Positions 5,393 through 9,600 of a stretch of 9,600 nucleotides of DNA are shown piece after piece. Origin of the DNA: NORP309 sp964564165 (GTDB taxonomy: Bacteria; Pseudomonadota; Gammaproteobacteria; Xanthomonadales; Marinicellaceae); contig CAZLZZ010000129.1 in the NCBI GenBank assembly GCA_964564165.1, positions 1-9,600 on the forward strand, written 5' to 3'. The notes under the pieces were generated by a model. That model saw only the letters and a program-made list of their open reading frames with translations. It was not told the origin of the DNA and did not search any database. The translations under genes were made by a program, and so were the position numbers. Within the stretch, counting starts at the first letter, position 1, and each line of letters opens with the position of its first letter.

Positions 5393-5419
5393 CTCTGTGA
5401 ACTCTGTGTCCTCTGTGGT
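5393..5419 (-). repeat. Cassette 1 right end, three 9-bp units
   Basis: Read on the minus strand from the outside inward the units are ACCACAGAG, GACACAGAG and TTCACAGAG, identical to the right end of cassette 3. The 11-bp gap from the TAA stop codon to this end equals the gap in cassette 2. Confidence 0.85.
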
Positions 5420-5494
5420 AAAAAACAAAACCATGAACAATCTCCAAAAACCAAACGAAGTATCATAATGGTTATTGTGATGAATGATGAAGAA
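5420..5494 (+). pseudogene. Truncated duplicate of the ribB 5' end (copy 1)
   Basis: Directly after the cassette 1 right end, ATGAACAAT (5433) and then TAATGGTTATTGTGATG.ATGATGAAGA.CGT match the first codons of ribB at 6543 and 6587. About 10 nt are lost in the middle relative to ribB. The frame containing MVIVMNDEERK is homologous to RibB MVILMDDEDRE (residues 16-26). Translation from its own ATG stops after 11 codons. Confidence 0.75.
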
Positions 5495-5496
5495 CG

Positions 5497-5607
5497 TAAA
5501 TATAAAAAAACTACGAACGATTTTAAAGAGCTTTTTAGTAACATAAAAAACGACAAATGGTTGACTTGATGGATAATAAAGAACGTAAAAACCAAAAACA
5601 CAATTAA
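5497..5607 (+). pseudogene. Truncated duplicate of the ribB 5' end (copy 2)
   Basis: ATATAAAAAAACTA at 5497-5510 region and the following ACGAAC reproduce the sequence just before and over the ribB start, with the ATG changed to ACG. The frame reads NDFKELFSNIKNDKW, homologous to RibB NNTKELIQDIKNGKM, then TTGATGGATAATAAAGAACGT matches RibB codons 19-25. Homology fades at about 5590, after which AAAACCAAAAACACAATTA leads into the next cassette. Copies 1 and 2 lie in tandem with no cassette between them, so a cassette may have been lost here or the duplication may have been internal. Confidence 0.75.
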
Positions 5608-5625
5608 ACCACAGAGGACACAGAG
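5608..5625 (+). repeat. Cassette 2 left end, two 9-bp units carrying the Shine-Dalgarno
   Basis: The units ACCACAGAG and GACACAGAG abut the ATG at 5626. AGAGGA at 5613-5618, spanning the unit boundary, is a good Shine-Dalgarno with 7 nt to the start codon. Confidence 0.85.
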
Positions 5626-6006
5626 ATGGGGGAAAACAAACTAAATGTAAACGAACTGTCAAAAGAATGGATTGGCGCTTATACAAAAGAAGAGCGCAAT
5701 GGTGATGATTTACACTGGGCTGTTGAATGTGTTATGAATCTAACATATAAAAGTAACTATGATGATTTGTGGAATTTTATTAAACACACATACAAACAAG
5801 ACATACCTCAAAAAATCATTTCAATTTTAGCAGCTGGACCACTGGAAGATTTATTATCAAAAGCAGGTGAGAAATATATAGATGATGTAGAAGAGTTAGC
5901 AAGGAACGACCCCAGGTTTAATTATTTGCTTGGTGGAGTTTGGCAAAATGAAACTTCAGCCGAGGTTTGGATGAGAGTCCTAAAAGCTAGGAATGAAGCA
6001 TGGTAA
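5626..6006 (+). CDS. Small DUF6869-like protein, function unknown
   Basis: The 126-residue acidic, probably soluble protein has no signal peptide or membrane segment. Its second half has a compact conserved-looking pattern: AAGPLEDLL (69-77), YIDDVEELARNDPRF (84-98), LLGGVWQN (101-108) and VWMRVLKARNEAW at the end. I recognise this as resembling the DUF6869 domain, for which I know no established function. The naming is from memory and should be treated as tentative. The start is firm: ATG lies 7 nt after AGAGGA in the cassette's terminal repeat. A tail of a second, diverged copy of this gene survives in cassette 1 (ARNETW compared with ARNEAW), so the gene has been duplicated locally at least once. 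Confidence 0.75.
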   Translation: MGENKLNVNELSKEWIGAYTKEERNGDDLHWAVECVMNLTYKSNYDDLWNFIKHTYKQDIPQKIISILAAGPLEDLLSKAGEKYIDDVEELARNDPRFNYLLGGVWQNETSAEVWMRVLKARNEAW

Positions 6007-6017
6007 TATTCTTTCTA

Positions 6018-6044
6018 CTCTGTGCTCTCTGTGCCCTCTGTGGT
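6018..6044 (-). repeat. Cassette 2 right end, three 9-bp units
   Basis: Read on the minus strand from the outside inward the units are ACCACAGAG, GGCACAGAG and AGCACAGAG. The outer unit is the same as in every other end; the inner two differ in their first two bases. Confidence 0.85.
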
Positions 6045-6095
6045 TAAATAACTATGAACGATTTTAAAGACCGTAAAAACCAAAAATACAATTAA
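6045..6095 (+). pseudogene. Truncated duplicate of the ribB 5' end (copy 3)
   Basis: ATGAAC at 6054 followed by GATTTTAAAGA repeats the variant of copy 2, then jumps directly to CCGTAAAAACCAAAAATACAATT, the same tail that closes copy 2. Relative to copy 2 about 50 nt are missing, with AAAGA/GAAGA at the break, which suggests a short-homology deletion. Translation from the ATG would give only 13 codons. Confidence 0.75.
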
Positions 6096-6122
6096 ACCAC
6101 AGAGAGCGCAGAGGACACAGTG
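6096..6122 (+). repeat. Cassette 3 left end, three 9-bp units carrying the Shine-Dalgarno
   Basis: The units are ACCACAGAG, AGCGCAGAG and GACACAGTG, then ATG at 6123. AGAGGA (6110-6115) stands 7 nt before the start, as in cassette 2, although here it falls between units 2 and 3 instead of 1 and 2. Confidence 0.85.
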
Positions 6123-6494
6123 ATGGAAGAAGACAAATTGACGGGAAAAATTATTGGTTGTGCCATTGAGGTGCATCGTGCTTTAGGCCCAGGCCTGATG
6201 GAGTCTACCTATGAAAACTGCTTGGCTCACGAGCTTGCTTTAAATAATGTTTCCTTTCAAAAACAGTTATCCATGCCAGTTAATTATAAAGGCATCAATC
6301 TTGATTGCGGTTACCGAATAGATTTATTCATTGAAAATCAAGTCATTGTAGAACTTAAAAGTGTAAAGAAACTAACAGCCATTGATGAAGCGCAATTATT
6401 AACATACATGAAGTTAGCAAATATAAAAACAGGTTTATTGATCAATTTTAATGTCAATCGTTTAATAGATGGGATAAAAAGATTTAAACTATAA
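6123..6494 (+). CDS. GxxExxY protein, PD-(D/E)XK nuclease-like
   Basis: The 123-residue protein carries the family signature G-P-G-L-M-E-S-T-Y at 22-30 (GxxExxY at 24-30), preceded by IIGCAIEVHRALG. The second half has a PD-(D/E)XK-like core: D67 in YRIDLFI, E77-L-K79 in VIVELKS, and Q91xxxY95 in QLLTYMK, matching the QxxxY motif of RecB/lambda-exonuclease-type nucleases. All expected catalytic positions are present, so the enzyme could be active. Its biological role is not established; DNA cleavage or repair tied to cassette movement is a hypothesis. ATG at 6123 is chosen over the adjacent GTG at 6120, because AGAGGA is then 7 nt away exactly as in cassette 2. Full family length, intact. Confidence 0.88.
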   Translation: MEEDKLTGKIIGCAIEVHRALGPGLMESTYENCLAHELALNNVSFQKQLSMPVNYKGINLDCGYRIDLFIENQVIVELKSVKKLTAIDEAQLLTYMKLANIKTGLLINFNVNRLIDGIKRFKL

Positions 6495-6496
6495 CC

Positions 6497-6523
6497 CTCT
6501 GTGAACTCTGTGTCCTCTGTGGT
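6497..6523 (-). repeat. Cassette 3 right end, three 9-bp units
   Basis: Read on the minus strand from the outside inward the units are ACCACAGAG, GACACAGAG and TTCACAGAG, identical to the cassette 1 right end. On the plus strand this end is open in frame with ribB from a GTG at 6501, but no Shine-Dalgarno supports starting there. Confidence 0.85.
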
Positions 6524-6530
6524 TAAAATA

Positions 6531-6543
6531 TATAAAAAAACTA
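6531..6543 (+). repeat. Right member of the direct repeat flanking the cassette array
   Basis: TATAAAAAAACTA ends on the first base of the ribB start codon and matches TATAAAAAACTA after ribE apart from one extra A. The same string also precedes ribB copy 2. Confidence 0.45.
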
Positions 6544-7619
6544 TGAACAATACCAAAGAACTAATCCAAGACATCAAAAACGGCAAAATGGTTATTTTGA
6601 TGGATGATGAAGACCGTGAAAATGAAGGAGACTTGGTAATAGCAGCCAATTGTATCACGCCAGAAATCATTAACTTTATGTCCATCCATGCCCGTGGTCT
6701 TATTTGTATGACCCTGATGCCCGAAAAATGTCAAGAGTTAGGCTTGAATTTAATGGTGGATAAAAACACCGCCCAATTGGAAACAAACTTTACTGTTTCT
6801 ATTGATGCAGCGCAGGGCATTACTACCGGCATTTCGGCTTATGATCGCTACAAAACCATTATTGACGCGGTTAATGTTAATGCCAAGTCTGATGATTTGG
6901 TTGTTCCTGGGCACATCTTTCCATTGATGGCAAAACAAGGGGGTGTATTGGCGCGTGCTGGACATACCGAAGCGGGGTGTGATATTGCTCATCTGGCTGG
7001 TTTGACAGCGGCATCGGTAATTGTAGAAATTATGAACGATGATGGCAGCATGGCCAGGCGCGATGATTTAATTAAATTCGCCCATAAACATGATTTAAAA
7101 ATTGGTACCATTGCTGATTTGATTGAATATAGAATGCAAAATGAATGTACTGTTGAAGTTAAAGAACAGTATGTTTATAACAGCCAATGGGGTGACTTTA
7201 AAGTAAAAAAATTCAATGACAAAATCAGCAATACGCAACATTTGGCCTTTGTTATGGGCGACTTAACCGAAGAGTCCGAATGTTTGGTACGGGTTCAATT
7301 CCCCAATTTTCTTCGTGAACTGCGCGGCACCGACTCAGGCGATGGTTATTGGACCGCCCAACGGGCAATGAAAACCATTGCCCAAAAAGGCAAAGGTGTT
7401 TTGGTCATATTGAATTTTAACCAAGCCGCAGTGACAGACTTTGATGACATTGGCAACAGCAGTCAAAGCCAGTATGCTTATCACAATGTGGGGGTTGGCT
7501 CGCAAATACTTAAATCTTTAAATGTCGGAAAAATGAGACTAATGAGCCCAGAATTGCGTTTCCCCGCACTGTCTGGTTTTGGATTAGAAATCATTGAATT
7601 TATTGACTACAAACATTGA
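6543..7619 (+). CDS. ribB: 3,4-dihydroxy-2-butanone 4-phosphate synthase with a degenerate GTP cyclohydrolase II-like C-terminal domain
   Basis: The 358-residue protein makes the four-carbon precursor of lumazine from ribulose 5-phosphate. Residues 1 to about 205 form an intact RibB domain: DDEDRENEGD (21-30), HARGLICM (49-56), TGISAYDR (95-102), RAGHTEAGCDIAHLAGL (138-154) and EIMNDDGSMAR (162-172). From about 206 the protein follows the RibA fold but lacks its chemistry. Where RibA has RVHSEC and RCDCG it has RVQFPN and no zinc cysteines, so GTP cyclohydrolase activity is not expected. RibB fusions with such inactive tails are known in proteobacteria, and a complete separate RibA is encoded downstream. 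Start at 6543 (MNNTKEL) rather than GTG 6501, which lies in the cassette end. No strong Shine-Dalgarno is visible. Three decayed copies of its first codons lie upstream. Confidence 0.93.
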   Translation: MNNTKELIQDIKNGKMVILMDDEDRENEGDLVIAANCITPEIINFMSIHARGLICMTLMPEKCQELGLNLMVDKNTAQLETNFTVSIDAAQGITTGISAYDRYKTIIDAVNVNAKSDDLVVPGHIFPLMAKQGGVLARAGHTEAGCDIAHLAGLTAASVIVEIMNDDGSMARRDDLIKFAHKHDLKIGTIADLIEYRMQNECTVEVKEQYVYNSQWGDFKVKKFNDKISNTQHLAFVMGDLTEESECLVRVQFPNFLRELRGTDSGDGYWTAQRAMKTIAQKGKGVLVILNFNQAAVTDFDDIGNSSQSQYAYHNVGVGSQILKSLNVGKMRLMSPELRFPALSGFGLEIIEFIDYKH

Positions 7620-7642
7620 TGCTCCTTCGCAGGGATAACAAA
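7618..7642. repeat. Degraded half of the dispersed hairpin repeat
   Basis: Read on the minus strand, TGTTATCCCTGCGAAGGAG resembles the first half of the repeat at 3930-3956 (GTCATTCTCGCGAAGGCGGG) and commoner forms of that element. It fills most of the 39-bp gap between ribB and ribH. The similarity is by eye and the second arm is missing. Confidence 0.35.
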
Positions 7643-7658
7643 ATAGAACTAAAAAAAT

Positions 7659-8087
7659 ATGAAAAATACTATCGCCATTATTACAGCTCCTTTCTACCAA
7701 CACATTGTTGGTGGGCTTTATCAAGGCGCTGAAAAACATTTAACAGAACAAGGCTTTAACATCGAGCGCATTGATGTGCCCGGCGCGTTAGAAATTCCTT
7801 TGGCTTGCCAGCTATTGGCACAAACAGAAAGTTATGTCGCAATTGTTGCTTTGGGAGCAGTTATTCGAGGAGAAACCTCTCATTTTGATCATGTTTGTGA
7901 ACAATCAGCTCGGGGCATTATGGATGTTTCATTAAAATACGATTGTCCCATTGGCAATGGTATTATCACCGTTGAAAATGAAGCCCAAGCCATTGCTCGA
8001 TCCAGTGATGATGGCAAGAACAAAGGTTATGAAGCGGCATTGGCTGCTGTTGCCTTGTTGAAACTGAAACTAAAACAAATTCTATGA
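7659..8087 (+). CDS. ribH: 6,7-dimethyl-8-ribityllumazine synthase (beta subunit)
   Basis: The 142-residue enzyme condenses 5-amino-6-ribitylaminouracil with the RibB product to give lumazine, the RibE substrate. Family blocks are present in order: an N-terminal strand and turn ITAPFYQHIVGGLYQGA, VPGALEIP (40-47), LGAVIRGETSHFDHV (65-79) with His75 in the catalytic position, and NGIITVENEAQA. It then has a lysine-containing NKGYEAALAAV. It is slightly shorter than typical (about 150-160), mostly by trimming at the ends. There is no clear Shine-Dalgarno; 39 bp separate it from ribB. Its stop overlaps the ribA start by 4 bp (ATGA), which implies translational coupling. The enzyme usually assembles into pentamers or 60-mers; the oligomeric state here is unknown. 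Confidence 0.94.
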   Translation: MKNTIAIITAPFYQHIVGGLYQGAEKHLTEQGFNIERIDVPGALEIPLACQLLAQTESYVAIVALGAVIRGETSHFDHVCEQSARGIMDVSLKYDCPIGNGIITVENEAQAIARSSDDGKNKGYEAALAAVALLKLKLKQIL

Positions 8088-8656
8088 TTGACTTTATTGC
8101 CAAAGCAAAATTGCCAACGAAATATACAGACTTCACCGTGCATATTTTTTTACACAACAAACAAGAACATTTGGTGTTGACAAAAGGTAAGTTCAACAAA
8201 GGCGATGTTGTCTTAACCCGCGTACATTCAGAATGTTTAACTGGCGATGGCTTATTTTCTTTGCGGTGCGACTGTGGCCCACAACTCGAATTCGCCATGC
8301 AGGAAATCGGCAAAAAAGACCAAGGCATGATTATTTACCTTCGCCAAGAAGGCCGTGGCATTGGTTTGTTGGAAAAAATCAAAGCCTATGAACTACAAGA
8401 CCAAGGATCAGATACTTTTGATGCCAATATTCAACTCGGACATGCTGCGGACAATAGAGATTATGACATGTTGGGCGAAGTATTTGGCTATTTTGGCATT
8501 AAAAACATAGATTTAATGACCAACAACCCCGATAAAATATCAGCCATTAAAAAACTGGGCATTAAAATCAATCAACGCATTGCCGTAAAAGTTGGTCATA
8601 ACAAACATAACAAAGACTATATACAAACCAAGGTCGATAAATTTAAGCATTTTTAA
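8084..8656 (+). CDS. ribA: GTP cyclohydrolase II
   Basis: The 190-residue zinc enzyme opens GTP to 2,5-diamino-6-ribosylamino-4(3H)-pyrimidinone 5'-phosphate, the first committed step of riboflavin synthesis. The zinc ligands are visible as Cys51, Cys62 and Cys64 in RVHSECLTGD...LRCDCG. Further hallmarks are YLRQEGRGIGL, LQDQGSDTFDAN, DNRDYDMLGEVF and MTNNPDK. The length is normal for monofunctional RibA. The start is set by the 4-bp ATGA overlap with ribH. This is the active counterpart of the inactive RibA-like tail on ribB, so one cluster carries both an active and a decayed domain of the same fold. It is the last recognisable riboflavin gene here; no clear terminator follows. Confidence 0.95.
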   Translation: MIDFIAKAKLPTKYTDFTVHIFLHNKQEHLVLTKGKFNKGDVVLTRVHSECLTGDGLFSLRCDCGPQLEFAMQEIGKKDQGMIIYLRQEGRGIGLLEKIKAYELQDQGSDTFDANIQLGHAADNRDYDMLGEVFGYFGIKNIDLMTNNPDKISAIKKLGIKINQRIAVKVGHNKHNKDYIQTKVDKFKHF

Positions 8657-8664
8657 ATACTCCC

Positions 8665-8693
8665 ATATCAAGTATGTTATCATTGTGTATTAT
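8665..8693 (+). promoter_or_regulatory. Weak candidate promoter for the glutathione S-transferase-like gene
   Basis: TATTAT at 8688-8693 could serve as a -10, with only a poor -35 (ATATCA, 8665-8670) 17 bp upstream. Initiation near 8700 would give a leader of about 11 nt. The 54-bp gap after ribA shows no terminator, so read-through from the riboflavin cluster is an alternative. Confidence 0.25.
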
Positions 8694-8710
8694 GAACTTT
8701 GAGAACTGTG

Positions 8711-9430
8711 ATGATTAAACTCTTTGGCTTTGGTAAAAATTTAGGATTAATTGATGCCAGCCCTTTTGTAACAAAAGTGCATGCATTTTTAAAAATGTCA
8801 GGGATCCAATACACAACCATTAAAGGACAACAAAACTTAGGTAAGTCGCCTAAAAACAAACTGCCCTTTATTGAACATGTCAATGATGAAGGTGGGATTG
8901 ATAGAATGGGTGATTCTAGGTTAATTGTTGAATATTTAACACAAAAATATTCACTGCAGTTAGATTCACACTTAAGCCCAGAAGACAAAGCGAACGCTTA
9001 TTTAATAGAAAAATCTTTGGATGAAAACTTGTATTGGTGTTTGGTTTGGTCGCGCTGGATTCATGATGACTCTTGGGCAGTAGTCAAGCCTGCTTTTTTT
9101 AAGGGCATTCCTTTTCCTTTGTCTGCGGTTGTTCCGAATATATTGCGCAAAAAAGTCAAAAAATCTTTGCACGCACAAGGCATGGGGAGACACTCAGAAT
9201 CGGAAATCATAAATATCGCGGATCAATCCTTTAAGGCGCTGTCTGTTTTATTGGGCGATAAACCTTATTTTTACGGAAACAAAGTATCAACTTTTGATGC
9301 CACAGCTTATGCTTTTATTTCATCATTTACCCAAGCCAAATTGGACAATGAAATCAATAAAACGGCGAAAAGTTACGCCAACTTAGTGGCGTATGCAGAC
9401 AGAATAAAACAACAGTATTTTGAGCAATGA
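8711..9430 (+). CDS. Glutathione S-transferase-family protein, metaxin/FAX-like
   Basis: The 239-residue protein fits the branch of the GST superfamily that includes failed-axon-connections (FAX) and metaxin-like proteins. The N-terminal thioredoxin-like domain (about 1-80) has SPFVTKVHAFLKMSGI, KNKLPFIEH and DSRLIVEYL. The all-helical C-terminal domain has ENLYWCLVWSRWI, LHAQGMGRHSESEI and LLGDKPYFYGNKVSTFDATAYAF. Bacterial members are common but their substrate is unknown. Position 20, often cysteine in relatives (SPFC), is valine here, so thiol chemistry at that site is not expected. ATG at 8711 is preferred to TTG at 8699, as it places the first strand (IKLFGFG) correctly at the N-terminus. 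The stop overlaps a tiny downstream ORF. Confidence 0.85.
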   Translation: MIKLFGFGKNLGLIDASPFVTKVHAFLKMSGIQYTTIKGQQNLGKSPKNKLPFIEHVNDEGGIDRMGDSRLIVEYLTQKYSLQLDSHLSPEDKANAYLIEKSLDENLYWCLVWSRWIHDDSWAVVKPAFFKGIPFPLSAVVPNILRKKVKKSLHAQGMGRHSESEIINIADQSFKALSVLLGDKPYFYGNKVSTFDATAYAFISSFTQAKLDNEINKTAKSYANLVAYADRIKQQYFEQ

Positions 9431-9516
9431 TTTTTGAAGCCATAAAAGCCATTCTGCTTGCAGGGCTGCCTATTGCTTTGATTTCGTATTATTTAATCTC
9501 TCTAACTAGTGGTTGA
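9427..9516 (+). CDS. Possible 29-residue single-span membrane peptide
   Basis: An ATG overlapping the stop of the GST-like gene (ATGA) opens a 29-codon frame. It begins MIFEAIKA, continues with a hydrophobic stretch AILLAGLPIALISYYLISL long enough for one membrane helix, and ends TSG before TGA. The 4-bp overlap, which couples translation, and the clean hydrophobic profile are the only evidence. It could be a true small membrane protein or the surviving N-terminus of a longer, truncated one. No family is recognised. Confidence 0.4.
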   Translation: MIFEAIKAILLAGLPIALISYYLISLTSG

Positions 9517-9522
9517 CCGAAA

Positions 9523-9550
9523 AATCAAAATTCCCAATTAAATTTTGATT
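9523..9550. terminator. AT-rich hairpin downstream of the last genes, weak terminator candidate
   Basis: AATCAAAATT (9523-9532) and AATTTTGATT (9541-9550) form a perfect 10-bp stem with an 8-nt loop, 7 nt after the small ORF stop codon. It lacks G/C pairs and a following T run, so termination would be inefficient. The remaining 50 bp to the window end show no gene. Confidence 0.3.
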
Positions 9551-9600
9551 CCAACTGCTACAAAATTTTAAAAACTGAATTTCAATCACACTTTGAATAA

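Larger units (their letters stand above)
5276..5419 (+). mobile_element. Cassette 1: deletion derivative, MITE-like
   Basis: This 144-bp element has the same inverted ends as cassettes 2 and 3 but holds no intact gene, only a fusion of two gene ends. Its two 27-bp termini agree at 25 of 27 positions after inversion, which makes it look like a miniature inverted-repeat element. No transposase is present. It is followed by a truncated copy of the ribB start. Confidence 0.7.
5608..6044 (+). mobile_element. Cassette 2: DUF6869-like gene between inverted 9-bp-unit ends
   Basis: The 437-bp unit consists of the left end, one gene starting immediately after it, 11 bp, and the right end. There is no room for a promoter, so expression would depend on read-through from the ribE promoter. 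It shares its ends with cassettes 1 and 3 although its gene is unrelated to that of cassette 3. No mobilising enzyme is encoded in it. Confidence 0.7.
6096..6523 (+). mobile_element. Cassette 3: GxxExxY gene between inverted 9-bp-unit ends
   Basis: The 428-bp unit has a gene beginning directly at the left end and stopping 2 bp before the right end, with no other content. CACAGAG-type flanking repeats near GxxExxY genes are something I recall from other bacteria, but I cannot check that here. The unit lies 19 bp before the true ribB ATG. Confidence 0.7.

Noticed and set aside
5375..5569. A 64-codon plus-strand frame as a gene
   Set aside because: It runs through a cassette right end and then two in-frame ribB-start duplicates; it is a chance reading of repeats and fossils without a ribosome binding site.
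5329..5686. Minus-strand frames of 90-98 codons across the cassettes
   Set aside because: They lie antisense to the repeats and ribB fragments, have low-complexity Phe/Ser/Val-rich products and no start signal.
5276..6523. CRISPR array or simple satellite made of CACAGAG units
   Set aside because: The units are 9 bp, occur only in clusters of two or three at cassette ends, and are inverted between left and right ends. What lies between are genes of hundreds of bases, not uniform spacers.
6501..6542. N-terminal extension of RibB from GTG 6501
   Set aside because: The extra residues are encoded by the cassette terminal repeat, are not part of the RibB family and have no Shine-Dalgarno.
5255..6542. 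A transposase or integrase driving the array
   Set aside because: I looked in all frames for DDE, HUH, serine or tyrosine recombinase motifs and saw none; only the GxxExxY nuclease-like gene is enzyme-like.
7966..8328. Minus-strand 120-codon frame
   Set aside because: It is fully antisense to the well-supported ribH and ribA genes and matches no family I recognise.

Overview
This AT-rich window (clearly below 50% GC by eye) looks like the chromosome of a gammaproteobacterium, possibly marine or aquatic. The basis is the mix of a TPP-riboswitch-controlled TonB receptor, a stand-alone SufT, a RibB with a degenerate RibA-like tail, a compact riboflavin operon, and dispersed hairpin repeats of a kind common in proteobacterial genomes. 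The family-level placement is an inference; no rRNA or marker gene is present.

Layout. 1-2614 (minus strand): a vitamin B1 uptake locus. A TPP riboswitch (about 2527-2614) precedes a TonB-dependent receptor (361-2457). About 240 bp of palindromic repeats and a terminator-like hairpin then separate it from the first 39 codons of a PnuC-family transporter (1-119, running off the window), best read as PnuT. 2599-3894 (plus strand): a PaiB-type FMN-binding protein, whose promoter is embedded in the riboswitch DNA, and then sufT. 3909-3962: a dispersed hairpin repeat that may end sufT transcription. 3991-4534 (minus strand): a toxin-first RelE/XRE toxin-antitoxin pair with palindromes around its promoter. 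4599-8656 (plus strand): a riboflavin biosynthesis cluster, ribE - [cassette array] - ribB (degenerate RibA-like tail) - ribH - ribA. 8711-9516: a metaxin/FAX-like glutathione S-transferase and a very small overlapping membrane-peptide ORF.

The most unusual part is 5255-6542, between ribE and ribB. Three compact cassettes lie head to tail. Each is bounded by inverted ends made of two or three 9-bp units (ACCACAGAG outermost, then variants of rACACAGAG). Cassette 2 carries a DUF6869-like gene, cassette 3 carries a GxxExxY (PD-(D/E)XK-like nuclease) gene, and cassette 1 is a 144-bp derivative in which the head of a GxxExxY gene is fused to the tail of a DUF6869-like gene. In both intact cassettes the terminal repeat supplies the Shine-Dalgarno (AGAGGA, 7 nt before ATG), so the repeat looks like a portable translation start. 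Each right end is followed by the start of ribB: truncated, decayed copies after cassettes 1 and 2, and the real gene after cassette 3. The array therefore seems to have grown by duplication of units containing a cassette plus about 75-90 bp of ribB, followed by internal deletions. No transposase or integrase is visible in the window.

How the genes work together: RibA and RibB make the two precursors, RibH condenses them to lumazine and RibE makes riboflavin. RibD is not in the window. The neighbouring PaiB-like protein binds FMN in its family, which gives a loose flavin theme. The thiamine locus would import thiamine across the outer membrane (TonB receptor) and inner membrane (PnuT) when TPP is low.
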